Source of the DNA: Aegilops tauschii subsp. strangulata
Lineage: Eukaryota > Streptophyta > Magnoliopsida > Poales > Poaceae
Direction: 5' to 3'
DNA: 64,000 nucleotides
Assembly (NCBI RefSeq): GCF_002575655.3
Contig: NC_053037.3
Location: 445,935,793 to 445,999,792 of the forward strand
Under the pieces are notes generated by a model. The model had not been told where the DNA came from, searched no databases, and saw nothing but the letters and a program-made list of their open reading frames with translations. Made by a program: the position numbers and the translations under genes. Position 1 is the first letter of the stretch. Every line of letters starts with the position of its first letter. Of this stretch, positions 52,732 through 63,404 are shown piece by piece.

Positions 52732-52974
52732 AGAGGATGACTTGGAGGAGGGGAGCAGCCCAGGGAATCTAGAATATTTCTAGGGGCTCCTCGTAAATGC
52801 TGAGGCCCCTATACATATTATTTTCCCTCCTGAAAATTTTCCACCTCTCCGATTTTATTTTGTTTCTCCGAAACGCTTCCAACTTCCCAAAAAGTGTTCT
52901 CTTTGAAACAATCTCCGTTATCTCTGAAACATTTTTGGTGATATTCTCCCAAGATCCTAACTCCAAATAGTACT
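52732..52974 (-). mobile_element. Right part of the old LTR split by element A
   Basis: Continuation of 6867-7095. Read on the minus strand it is the part upstream of the TATA box, with phrases tttcagagataacgg and gagaacactttttggg. No ORF; family not recognised. Its right limit against the LINE tail is uncertain by about 20 bp. Confidence 0.45.
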
Positions 52975-54050
52975 TTTTTGTGGAGGAAAAAACTTCTCAT
53001 TACTTAACCAGGATCAGAGAGATCCTGCAAACACTGGTTTACAACCTTGTCAGGTCCCAGACACAACCACACTATCATTTTTACATCAACTCTGTTGATC
53101 TTGGGAAGTTCGTGACTAACCCTGTTCCTCTCTCGTGCGATGGCATTTACCTCTATTCTATTATCATTCTTTAGCATGTCTTTTATCTCCTGGACTAGGA
53201 AAACGTCCCTAAACATATCCATAATTGGACTGGGTATCATCCTTAAAACTTTCGAACTATGGGATTCTAGAATAACCGGCTGTGACCTCCACTTCGTTGC
53301 AAGGGACAACCCCTCCCTACAAGCTTCTAGTTCAGCCATAAGAGCATTATTGCATGTTTAGAGATGTCAGCAAGATGTAAAAATGATGGAGCCCGTGCTA
53401 TCTTTCAACACCATGTCGGCGCCACCATTAGGTGAACTTTCTAAATAAGCACCATCAACGTTTAATTTAAGCCAACCCTCATGTGGCGCCTCCCAAATCA
53501 CCAACATCCGGGCTGTTGCATGTGCTTTCTTCCACCTGGGAGTGGTCAGACTAGCAACATGGCAAGCTGGATCATGAATCACCATCTCCCCCTTCAAGGT
53601 ATCTTGCATAGGGCGCTGTTGGATACACAAAAGAGAGGTGACATAGTTGTGCAAGAAAAAAGGAGATGCTTCAATCAGTGGTGGATTCTTGTCATGCATG
53701 ATTTCTTTGCGGACATGCCATGATCTCCATAGCGTCATCAAGATCACCATGCATGATGTATCTGAGAGAGTCTCTAGCACATCGAATAACCACTCCGGCC
53801 CGGTATCCTAACCGAGGCAATATCTGAAAGCACCCAGTCCTTCGCCACCACATGCCAGAGGTCCACCGCTCGGGGGCACCTACACATAGCATGGAAGTTG
53901 TCCTCACATTCCAAACCACACAATGGACACACGTCAGTGACCTCTAAATGGAGAGACAATATATTGGCACAAGTTGCAAGGGAATTAGTCACAAGTCACC
54001 ATGCGAAAATGCATACCTTTGGGGGAGCAGGTCGTAAACCCTTAAGCGCG
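52975..54050 (-). pseudogene. LINE (non-LTR retrotransposon) 3' fragment, broken
   Basis: Minus-strand coding remnants in the order of a plant L1-type ORF2 C-terminus. First is RPAPPKVCIFAW, a TGA, and TNSLATCANILSLH, then the RT-associated zinc-binding domain CPLCGLECEDNFHAMCRCPRA (near 53880-53935). After a frameshift near 53780 comes an RNase H domain: WLKLNVDGAYLESSPNGG and, past stops near 53350-53365, MAELEACREGLSLA and VILESHSSKVL, where the usual Asp of LESDS is His. The element's 3' end is near 52975 with an A-run on the minus strand. The 5' part is missing, as expected from incomplete reverse transcription or later deletion. No activity possible. Confidence 0.75.
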
Positions 54051-54240
54051 TGACCCTGCTGGTTCAGTGAAATATAGCATGACCGAAAACACATTTCATT
54101 CAATGATAAATAGCAGTACTGTGGACATCCATATGGATCCCTATAGTGACACAAATGATTATCGAGTGAATATGCAGCTACCATATGCTATTCCTTTTGC
54201 TTTGTGATACTTTACAAAACCTGAGGTGAGATATACCAGT
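54051..54240. other. Unassigned AT-rich spacer
   Basis: No ORF or repeat recognised. It could be a further decayed LINE part or older intergenic DNA. Confidence 0.3.
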
Positions 54241-54588
54241 GATACGCCCATTTTGCATTATTTTTCCCTACTATTATTTTTATTGTTTGGAAGTTATATT
54301 CCACTTTTTGATGCAATTCTAATGCCTTCTCTCTCTTAAAATGCAAGATACACAAAAAGAGGGAGATTGCCGGTAGCTGGAATTCTGACCTTAAAAAGCT
54401 GCAATAGAGATACCTATTCTCCGGAGCTCCAAATGACCTGAAAATTACTGATATTTTATTTTGGAATATGTAAAAAATATTGGAGGAAAAATATACCAAA
54501 GAAGACCCTCCATGGGCCCACGAGCTCAGGGCTGCACCCACTCACCCAGGGAGCGTCTAGTGAGCTTGTGGGGCCCATGGAGGTCCAT
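54241..54588 (+). mobile_element. LTR fragment, same LTR superfamily as element D
   Basis: Begins TGATACGCCCATTTTGCATT at 54241 and follows element D's LTR and the 6192-6866 fragment block by block (tacctattctccggagctcc, aatgacctgaaaatt). It stops where element D begins at 54589, in the opposite orientation, so D probably inserted into it. Confidence 0.75.
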
Positions 54589-56087
54589 TGATGACCCACA
54601 AGTATAGGGGATCAATTGTAGCTCTTTTCGATAAGTAAGAGTGTCGAACCCAACGAGGAGCAGAAGGAAATGACAAGTAGTTTTCAGTAAGGTAATGTCT
54701 GCAAGTGCTGAAATTGTAAGTAGCGGGTAGTTTGATAGCAAGATAATTTGTAATGAGCAAGTAACGATAGTAGCAATAAGTATGCAGCAAGGTAGCCCAA
54801 TCCTTTTGAGGCAAAGGACAGGCCAAAACGTTCTCTTATGATAAGCAAAGCGTTCTTGAGGGTACACGGGAATTTCATCTAGTCACTTTCATCATGTTGG
54901 TTTAATTCGTGTTTGCTACTTTGATAATTTGATATGTGGGTGGACTGATGCTTAGGTGCTGTTCTTACTTGAACAAACGTCCTACTTATGATTAACCCTC
55001 CCGCAAGCATCTGCAACTACGGGAAAAGTATTAAGAATAAATTCTAACCATAGCATTAAACTTTAGGATCCAATCGGTCCCATACAGAATAGCGCATAAA
55101 CCGGGGTTTAAGTTTCTATCACTCTCGCAACCCAACATCTAATTGCTACTCCACAATGCATTCCCTTAGGCCCAAATATGGTTAAGTGTCATGTAGCCGA
55201 CGTTCACATGACACCACTAAGGGAATCACAACATACATACTATCAAAATATCGAACACATATCAAGTTCACATGATTACTTGCAACATGATTTCTCCCGT
55301 GACCTCAAGAACAAAAGTAACTACTCACAAATGATAAACATGTTCGTAATCAGAGGAGTATTAAATAGCATAATGGATCTGAACATATGATCTTCCACCT
55401 AATAAACCATATAGTAATCAACTACAAGATTTAATCAACACTACTAGTCACCCACAAGCACCAATCTATAGTTCCGGTAACAAGATTGAACACAACAGAT
55501 GAAGTAGGGTTTGAGATGAGATGGTGTTGTTGAAGATGTTGATGGAAATTGTCCTGCCCAAGATGGGAGAGTTGTTGGTGATGATGATGACGATGATTTC
55601 CACCTCCGGGAGGGAGTTCCCCCAGCGGAATCGCTCCGCCGGAGGGCAAAAGTGCTCCTGCCCAAGTTCTGACTCGAGATGGCGCTCTCCGTCCCGAAAG
55701 CCTCCTCCTTATTTTTTCTAGGTAAAAATGACTTATATACCAGAAGATGGGCATCGGAGGTGGGCCGAGGAGGGCACAACCCACCAGGGCGCGCCCAGGT
55801 GGGTTGTGCCCACCTGGTGGCCCCCCTCTGGTAGTTATTTGCTCCAATATTTCTTAAATATTCCATAAAATATCTTCATGAAGTTTCAGCTCATTTGGAG
55901 TTGTGCAGAATAGGTAGCCTGACGTAGCTTTTTCAGGTCCAGATTTCCAGCTGCCGGAATTCTCCCTCTTTGTGTGTACCTTGCAAATTATGAGAGAAAA
56001 GGCATTAGAATTACTCCAAAAATCATTATTATGGATAAAAACATTATAAATAACAGTAAGAAAACATGATGAAAAATGGACGTACCA
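54589..56087 (-). repeat. 3' LTR of element D
   Basis: 1499 bp. Minus strand starts TGGTACGTCCATTTTTCATC and ends GTGGGTCATCA. It includes a 40-nt near-perfect palindrome at 55772-55811. Its right part (54589-55190) matches the visible 5' LTR piece at 63405-64000. Confidence 0.9.
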
Positions 56088-57683
56088 ACTCCCCCAAGCT
56101 TAGACCTCGCTTGTCCTCAAGCGAAAACCGAAATCGAAAAACATGTCCACATTCTTTGAGAGAGAGGTATCGATAAAAACAAAATACGGACATAGAAGCA
56201 TCATGTTGATTATTATAACAGCAACAAATTTAAACATAAGACTTTTATCATAGAACTTGCATCATATACTTCTCATGAATAAGTAACAATTCATCACATA
56301 ATCGAAGTATAAAGCAAAAACTCAATTAGAAACCAACAAACTATGTTCTCAGTTAACTTTGCAACTGCAATTCATCATCTTTTCAGGAAGGGTCACATGT
56401 CGGAGCCTTTAGGCAAGTCCACATATTCAGCCATCATATAGTCTATGATTGCTAACACTCACCGAGTACACATGAGCAAAACGTTTCAACCGGACACATA
56501 GAAAGATAGGGGCTTATAGTTTTGCCTCCCAACATACTCACCACAAGGGTGATGTCAACAATGATAACTCATGCTATCTATATTCAACTGGACATATGTG
56601 CCTAGATCTTTCCTCACCACATGATGCTTGCTAAAAGAGAAAAAAAATAAAAGGAATAGAAGAAAAACTTTGACTCTTTGCATAAAAGTAAATACATAAA
56701 AGTAAAAGATAGGCCCTTCGCAGAGGGAAGCAGAGGTTGCCATGCGCTTATTTGTTTGCATGATCAATCCCTTAATGCAAGAGAACGTCACGTTGTATTG
56801 CCCCTTAAGATGGCAACCTTTATTATGCAGTCTGTCGCTTTTATTCTTTGTCAACCAAGTTCGTACAATGCTCAATTTTCTCTTACACCAAATGATCTCA
56901 CATATTTAGAAGCAATTTTTATTGCCCTTTTGCACCGATGACAACTTACTTGAGGGATCTTGCTCAATCACTAGGTAGGTATGTTGGACACTTGAAAAAG
57001 ATTTGGGTTTCAGGGTTTTTGGATGCACAAGTAGTATCTCTACTTAGTGCGGAATTTTTGGCTAGCAAAGATAGGGGCAAGCACCACATGTTAAAGGATC
57101 TATGACAATATGACTTCTATGTGAATATAAACAAACATAAATCATTAAGTTGTCTTCCTTGTCCAACGTCAACAATTTTGGCATATAATATATTGATGAG
57201 GGCTCACAATCACAAAAGATTTATAGGATAGTATATTTATATGTGAATCTTCCCTTCCCTTATTAATTCTTTCATGAGTTGCATCATTGACTAATGCTAT
57301 GTTTGTCAATCTCTAATAAAATTTTCTTACTTATACTTTTCCTTATGTGGTGCTGTCACCTACCATAGGATTAGTATATGATCTTATTGATTCATTTCCT
57401 TTCTTTTATTTATTTCCTTTCTCTTTTTCTTTCTTTATTTGCAACATGAAAGTGAAGAAAGGAAAAACTCAAACTAAACTTTATTATATAACTTGCACAC
57501 AATTACAATGATAGATCACTAAGCAAACTCTCAAAGAAGAAAGGATCGAACTAAACTTTATTTCATCTAAAGCACAAGGATCAAACTAAGATAAGTAAAA
57601 GCAAGAAGATAGTGGGATGATACGATACCGGGGCACCTCCCCCAAGCTTGGCGGAAGCCAAGGGGAGTGCCCATGCCCGATAC
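56088..57683 (-). other. Element D 3' non-coding region with polypurine tract
   Basis: The PPT AAGCTTGGGGGAGT (minus) is at 56088-56101, next to the LTR; a second PPT-like word is at 57637-57649. The stretch 56380-56740 resembles the 3' non-coding part of elements C and E (agatcttgggg-type and aagtaaaagataggccctt words). No gene. Confidence 0.6.
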
Positions 57684-57827
57684 TTAGTTCTCCTTTGGTG
57701 GTGAAGAAGAAGGCGGTGTTGGTGAAGAAGAAGTATTCTCCAATATAACCATGAGTAGATCCTTCAAACCTTGAATCTCCCTAAGGGCTTGATGAATCAA
57801 TTCACTGTTTTTCTTCACCTTAGCCAT
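57684..57827 (-). CDS. Small ORF overlapping the post-integrase ORF of element D
   Basis: 47 codons, MAKVKKNSELIHQALREIQG ... ending PPKEN. Its ATG overlaps the TAA of the upstream ORF by one base (TAATG). It is helix-prone with a Ser/Pro tail. It may be the original C-terminus of the upstream ORF, separated by a frameshift, rather than an independent gene. Confidence 0.4.
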   Translation of the reverse strand: MAKVKKNSELIHQALREIQGLKDLLMVILENTSSSPTPPSSSPPKEN

Positions 57828-58231
57828 TATGTGTTTATTCTCCGGGCCCCACGGTTTTGTTCCTGCACTATTTTCTCTTGGCCTAGATATGTCCAGTTGG
57901 ATGGTATGTGCCTACGAGGAGTATTCTCGAACCCATAATTGTGAATCAAATTGGGAAAATTGTTACGATGTAACCTATGTAAGGGCCTCCTCGGTGGGAG
58001 TTCTTCTTGTACTTCCAGACTCGCTTGATTGTTCGATGATCCCATGGCTTGATGAGGATTAGGATGAGTAGAGACGCCAGCTGATGTGCTCCTCTCAGAG
58101 GCCGGAGAGCGAACCCCAAAAGGATTTTCCTCTTCTTCCTCCATAGCAACCTCTTCAACTTCATCCCTCCTTAGATCCTCCTGAACCAACCTTGTGTCTC
58201 CTTCTCCATTGTCGAAGGGTGAGGAAGACAT
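57827..58231 (-). CDS. Element D post-integrase ORF
   Basis: 134 codons starting MSSSPFDNGEGDTRLVQEDL, acidic at first, then rich in Arg, Asn and Pro (PPRRPLHRLHRNNFPNLI). No signal peptide, membrane segment or known domain is visible. In Athila-type elements the position after integrase often holds an env-like ORF, but nothing here looks like an envelope protein. A TATA-like box lies about 90 nt upstream, and a TTTCTGACAG acceptor-like site about 20 nt upstream, so it may be expressed from its own promoter or a spliced RNA. Confidence 0.5.
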   Translation of the reverse strand: MSSSPFDNGEGDTRLVQEDLRRDEVEEVAMEEEEENPFGVRSPASERSTSAGVSTHPNPHQAMGSSNNQASLEVQEELPPRRPLHRLHRNNFPNLIHNYGFENTPRRHIPSNWTYLGQEKIVQEQNRGARRINT

Positions 58232-58319
58232 GATGTTGGTCTAGCTGAATCTGTCAGAAAACAGCAAGAAAAGAAAACAGAGGATTTCTGTGCGATACGG
58301 TGGTTAACAGGTTCGAGAG

Positions 58320-58327
58320 TATATATA
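58320..58327 (-). promoter_or_regulatory. TATA-like box upstream of the post-integrase ORF
   Basis: TATATATA in the context ctctcgaacc...ctatatatac on the minus strand, about 90 nt before the ATG at 58231. Confidence 0.4.
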
Positions 58328-58727
58328 GATTTTTTTATCTTGGGGGACAAGCATACGGAAGAAAAACGGAGTCCGGAAGGTGTCCCAGGTGGGCACAACC
58401 CACCTGGGTGCGCCAGGCATGCCTGGCGCGCCCTGGTGTCTTGTGCCCACCAGGGACGCTTCCTGGGAGTTTCTTTATTTCCAAAATTCTAAAATATTCT
58501 AAAACTGATAAAAAATATTTTTGCGGATCTTTTGGAGTCTGTTTAATTTCCGTATCACGTACCTCATTATTTTCACGATTCTGGAGTGTTCCGGAAGGAC
58601 TCTTTTATGTGTTCTTCCGGTGTCAAAGTCTGGATAATATTATTTTCAACATTAATAGGCATACCTGAGATATAATGCTTTATTCGTTGCCCATTCACAA
58701 CCTTCGAGTTAGTACCTTCGGAATTAT

Positions 58728-59918
58728 TTATTTTGATGGCTCTAGGCCGATAAACCTCCTCGACGACATATGGGCCTTCCCAGTTTGAGGGACCTTTCTT
58801 GCAAAGAATCTGAAACGAGAGTTGTACATAAGAACATATTCTCCGACCTTAAACTCACGCTTTTGGATTCTTTTGTCATGCCATCTTTTAACTTTCTCTC
58901 TGAATAATTTTGCATTTTCATAGGCTTGGGTTCTCCATTCATCTAATGAGCTAATATCAAATAACCTCTTTTCACCAGCAAGTTTGAAATCATAGTTGAG
59001 CTCTTTAACTGCCCAATATGCTTTATGTTCTAACTCAAGAGGTAAATGACAAGCTTTTCCATAAACCATTTTATAGGGAGACATACCCATAGGATTTTTA
59101 TATGCTGTTCTATAAGCCCAAAGTGCATCATCTAATTTCTTAGACCAATTCTTCCTGGACCTATTGACAGTCTTTTACAAAATTAATTTTATTTCTGTAT
59201 TGCTAAGTTCAACTTGACCACTAGACTGAGGATGATAGAGTGATGCAATTCTATGGTTAACATCATACTTGGCAAGCATTTTACGGAAAGCACCATGAAT
59301 AAAGTGTGAACCACCATCAGTCATTAAATATCTAGGAACTGCAAACCTTGGGAAAATAACTTCCTTAAGCATTTTAATAGGGGTGTTGTGATGAACACCA
59401 TTGGTTGGAATAGCTTCTACCCATTTAGTACCATAATCAACAACAACCAAAATATTTGTATACCCATTAGAGGAAGGAAAAGGTCCCATGTAATCAAATC
59501 CCCAAACATCAAATGGTTCAACAACAAGTGAATAATTCATAGGCATTTCTTGACGCTTACCGACATTACCTATTCTTTGACATTCATCACAAGATGGGAC
59601 ATACTTACGGGTATCCTGGAAGAGGGTAGGCCAATAGAATCCAGACTGCAATACCTTATCAGCAGTTCTATCTCCAGCATGATGCCCTCCATAAGCCTCG
59701 GAGTGACATTTCCGTATGATTTGTCCATGTTCATGCTCAGGTACACAACGTCTAATAATACCATCTACTCCTTCTTTATGAAGATGTGGGCCATCCCAAA
59801 AGTAATGTCTTAAATCATATAATTTTTTTCTTTTGTTGGTAAGTAAAGCAAGGTGGCAAATATTTAGCAACAATGTAACTAGCATAGTCAGAATACCAAG
59901 GAGTACTACTAGCAACAT
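58728..59918 (-). pseudogene. Element D integrase, broken
   Basis: Minus strand. The zinc-binding region HHCC reads [20 protein letters not shown] ... CDECQRIG. Catalytic Asp residues are in [12 protein letters not shown] and [10 protein letters not shown], and Glu in [17 protein letters not shown] at 59175-59177 stands where a Gln codon is expected (context TTTTGTAAAAG), after which the same frame reads KTVNRSRKNWSKKLDDALWA and MGMSPYKMVYGKACHLPLEL. A frameshift near 58800 ends the C-terminal part. Upstream, the frame is separated from RNase H by a frameshift in an A-run near 59830. Confidence 0.82.
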
Positions 59919-62320
59919 TCATTGCAGCTAACTGCTCATCAGGAAAACTATCATCAATAGGTAGTGGGTCATCAAGCACATTTTCAAGCCTAGACAAGTT
60001 ATCAACTACGGGGTTCTCAGCTCCTTTTCTATCAATGATATGTAAATCAAATTCTTGTAACAAGATAACCCAATGAATAAGTCTAGGTTTAGCATCATTC
60101 TTTTCCATAAGATATTTAATAGCAGCATGGTCTGTGTGAACAGTTACTTTAGAGTCAACAATATAAGGTCTAAACTTATCACAAGCAAACACCACTGCTA
60201 AGAATTCGTTTTCAGTAGTAGCATAATTTCTTTGAGCACTGTATAGAGTTTTACTAGCATAATGAATAACATTAGATTTTATCAACTCTTTGTCCTAGGA
60301 CAGCACCAACAGCATAATCACTTGCATCACACATAATTTCAGAATGTAAGTTCCAATCAGGTGGTTGAATAATAAGTGCAGAAATTAAGGCTTTCTTGAG
60401 TGTTTCAAAGGCTTCTAAATAATCATCATCAAAAATAAAAGGAATATCCTTTTACAAAAGATTAGTGAGAGGCCTAGAAATTTTAGAAAAGTCTTTAATA
60501 AATCTCCTATAGAAACCAGCATGACCTAGGAAACTATGAATACCTTTTATATCTTTAGGACATGGCATTTTCTCAATGGCATCAACCTTAGCTTGGTCCA
60601 CTTCAATACCTCTTTCAGAAATTTTATGACCCAAGACAATGCCTTCATTAACCATAAAGTGGCACTTCTCCCAATTCAAGACAAGATTTGTTTGTTCACA
60701 TCTCTGCAAAACTCGATCCAGATTGCTTAAACAATCATCAAAAGACTTCCCATAAACAGAGATGTCATCCATCAAAACCTCAACAATCTTTTCACAGAAA
60801 TCAGAGAATATAGCAGTCATACATCTTTGAAAGGTAGCAGGTGCATTACATAAACCAAAAGGCATACGTCTATAAGCATAGGTTCCCAAAGGACAAGTAA
60901 AAGTGGTCTTTTCTTGATCAGGTTGAGAAACAGGTATTTGTGAAAAGCCGGAATATCCATCAAGGAAGCAAAAGTGTGTGTGCTTAGATAATCTTTAAAG
61001 CATCTGATCAATAAAAGGCAAAGGGTAATGATCTTTTCTAGTTGCTTTATTTAAATTTCTGAAATCAATTACCATTCTATAACCTGTAACAATTCTTTGT
61101 GGAATAAGCTCATTCTTATCATTAGGAACAACAGTAGTACCTCCTTTCTTATTGACACAATGAACAGGACTTACCCATATACTATCAGCTATAGGACAGA
61201 TTATACCTGCTTCCAGAAGTTTTAATATTTCTGTTCTTACCACCTCTTTCATCTTCGGATTTAACCGACGATGGTGATCAACAACGGGTTTAGCATCAGG
61301 TTCCATATGAATTTTGTGCTGACATAGAGTGGGACTAATGCCCTTTAAATCATCAAGAGTATATCCAATAGCAGCTCGGTGCTTCCTTAAAACTTTCAAT
61401 AATCTTTCTTCTTCATGTAGTGAAAGGTTAGCAATAATAATAACAGGATATATCTTCTTTTCATCAAGATAAGCATATTTCAAAGTGTGTGGCAATTGTT
61501 TTAATTCAAAAACAGGATCACCTTTAGGTGGAGGAGGACCTCCTAGAGTTTCAATAGGCAAATTGTGTTTAAGCAGAGGATGTTGTTCAAATAAAATCTT
61601 ATCTATTTCATTTCTTTCATGCTTATGTAAATCATTTTCATGGTCTAGCAAATATTGTTCTAAAGGATCAATAGGTGGCACAGCAATATAAGCAAGACCA
61701 ATTAATTCATCCTTACTAGGCAATTCTTTTTCATGATGATTTCTACTAAACTTGGAGAAATTAAACTCACGAGACTCATCACCAAAGCTAACACCCACAG
61801 TTTGTTTCTTACAATCTATCTTAGCATTAGCTGTGTTCAAGAAAGGTCTACCAAAGATAATGGGACAAAAGTAATCTTGTGGGGAACCAAGAACAAGCAA
61901 ATCAGTAGGGTATCTTATTTTCCCACACAAGACTTCAACATCTCTAACAATCCCAATTGGTGATATGGTGTCCCTATTAGCAAGTTTAATAGTAACATCT
62001 ATTTCTTCTATCTCAGCAGGTGCTATGTCTTTCATAATTTCTTGATATATAGTGTAAGGAATAGCACTCACACTAGCACCCATGTCACATAAACCATGAT
62101 AACAGTGATCTCCTATTTTAACTGAAATGACAGGCATGCCCACAACAAGTCTATGTTTATCTTTTTTATCAGGTTTAGCAATTCTAGCAGCTTCTTCACA
62201 GAAGTAAATAACATGCCCATCCATATATTCTTCCAAGCGATCTTTAACCATAGCAATGCTAGGTTCTACTTTAATTTGTTCATCAGGTTTAGGTGTTCTA
62301 ATATAGCTTTTGTTAACCAC
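59815..62320 (-). pseudogene. Element D protease, reverse transcriptase and RNase H, broken
   Basis: From 62320 the minus-strand frame holds the protease (Asp79 in GLCDMGASVSAIPY; IIFGRPFLNTANAKID). It continues into RT: WVSPVHCVNKKGG, YRMVIDFRNLNKATRK, YPLPFIDQML, a TAA at 60995-60997 replacing Glu, and LDGYSGFSQI. Then come RRMPFGLCNAPATFQRCM and the catalytic EVLMDDISVYG. RT continues to SRPLTNLL, where TAA at 60452-60454 replaces Gln. The connection ([13 protein letters not shown]) leads to a frameshift near 60280 and RNase H ([28 protein letters not shown]). The active-site box is MDD rather than YVDD, a permitted variant. Only two stops and one shift separate this from an open frame, so decay is recent. 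Confidence 0.85.
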
Positions 62321-62343
62321 AGTTGAAACTTTAGCATGTTCCT

Positions 62344-63298
62344 TTATCCTAACAGGAAAAGGTGGTTTCTCAATATAACCAGAAGGGACAACTGGATCAA
62401 CATTATAAAGTATAGTTTCTTCTTTACCGGTACCGGTTCTTTAGTTTCTTCTTTAATAGGTGGGTGATATTTAAACCACTTCTCTTTAGGGAGTTCAACA
62501 TGAGTAGCAAATGATTCACAAAAGGAGGCTACTATCTCAGAGTCAAGTCCATATTTAGTGCTAAACTTTTGAAAAGCATCGGTATTCATAAAAGATTTAA
62601 CACAATAATATTTAAGCTTAATACCTGACTCTTTACCTTCGCTGAGTTCCCAATCTTCAGAGTTGTGTTTAATTCTTTCCAAAAGATCCCACCGGAATTC
62701 AATAGTCTTCTTCATAAAAGAACAAGCACAAGAAGTATCCAGCATGGTTTGCTCATTACGAGAAAGCCGAGCATAAAAGTTCTGAATAATAATTTCTCTT
62801 GAGAGCTCATGATTGGGGCATGAATATAACATTGACTTAAGCCTCCCCCAAGCTAGAGCGATACTTCCTCCTTCACGAGGCCAAAAATTACATATATAAT
62901 TCCAATCACGATGAACTAGATGCATAGGATAATTTTTTTTGGTGGAACTCCAATTTCAATCGATTCCAATTCCATGATCCAATATCATCGCATAGCCTAT
63001 ACCATGCCAATGCTTTTCCCTTCGAAGATAAAGGGAAAACCTTTTTCATCACCTCATCTCTGGGTAAACTTGCAATCTTCTTAAACAATCCACAAATTTG
63101 TTCTACATATATAAAGTGCATATCAGGATGTTCTGTTCCATCTCCTGCATAAGGATTAGCTAGCAATTGTTCTATCATACCCGATGGAATTTCATATTCA
63201 ATATTTTAAGTACGTGCAGTAGGTTGATGGGTAGCTAATTGTGGTTCCGTACGAGGTAAAGATACCCCGAACAAACCCCTCAAAGGATTGTTTTCCAT
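62344..63298 (-). pseudogene. Element D gag, broken
   Basis: I place the start at 63298 (MENNPLRGLFGVSLPRTEP), 78 nt after the PBS. A TAA at 63206-63208 interrupts it, and a downstream ATG at 63178 opens a second frame (MIEQLLANPYAGDGTEHPDM). The retrotransposon gag domain includes CGLFKKIASLPRDEVMKKVF and ALAWYRLCDDIGSWNWNRLK. A run of eight T (62933-62940, A on the coding strand) shifts the frame after FHQK; with seven the frame is restored into YPMHLVHRDWNYICNFWP and FYARLSRNEQTMLDTSC. The frame ends at 62344 beyond a Pro/Glu/Lys stretch. No zinc knuckle is seen. Confidence 0.78.
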
Positions 63299-63375
63299 AG
63301 TAACAAGTGACAATAAATTTCAGCACACTATATAAATGTTTCCTTACCAAATTCCACTTATCAAAGGCGCTTCAC

Positions 63376-63393
63376 TCCCCAGCAACGGCGCCA
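63376..63393 (-). other. Primer-binding site of element D (tRNA-Asp type)
   Basis: Minus strand TGGCGCCGTTGCTGGGGA, one base different from the PBS of elements C and E, 11 bp from the 5' LTR. Confidence 0.85.
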
Positions 63394-63404
63394 GAAAATA
63401 GCCT

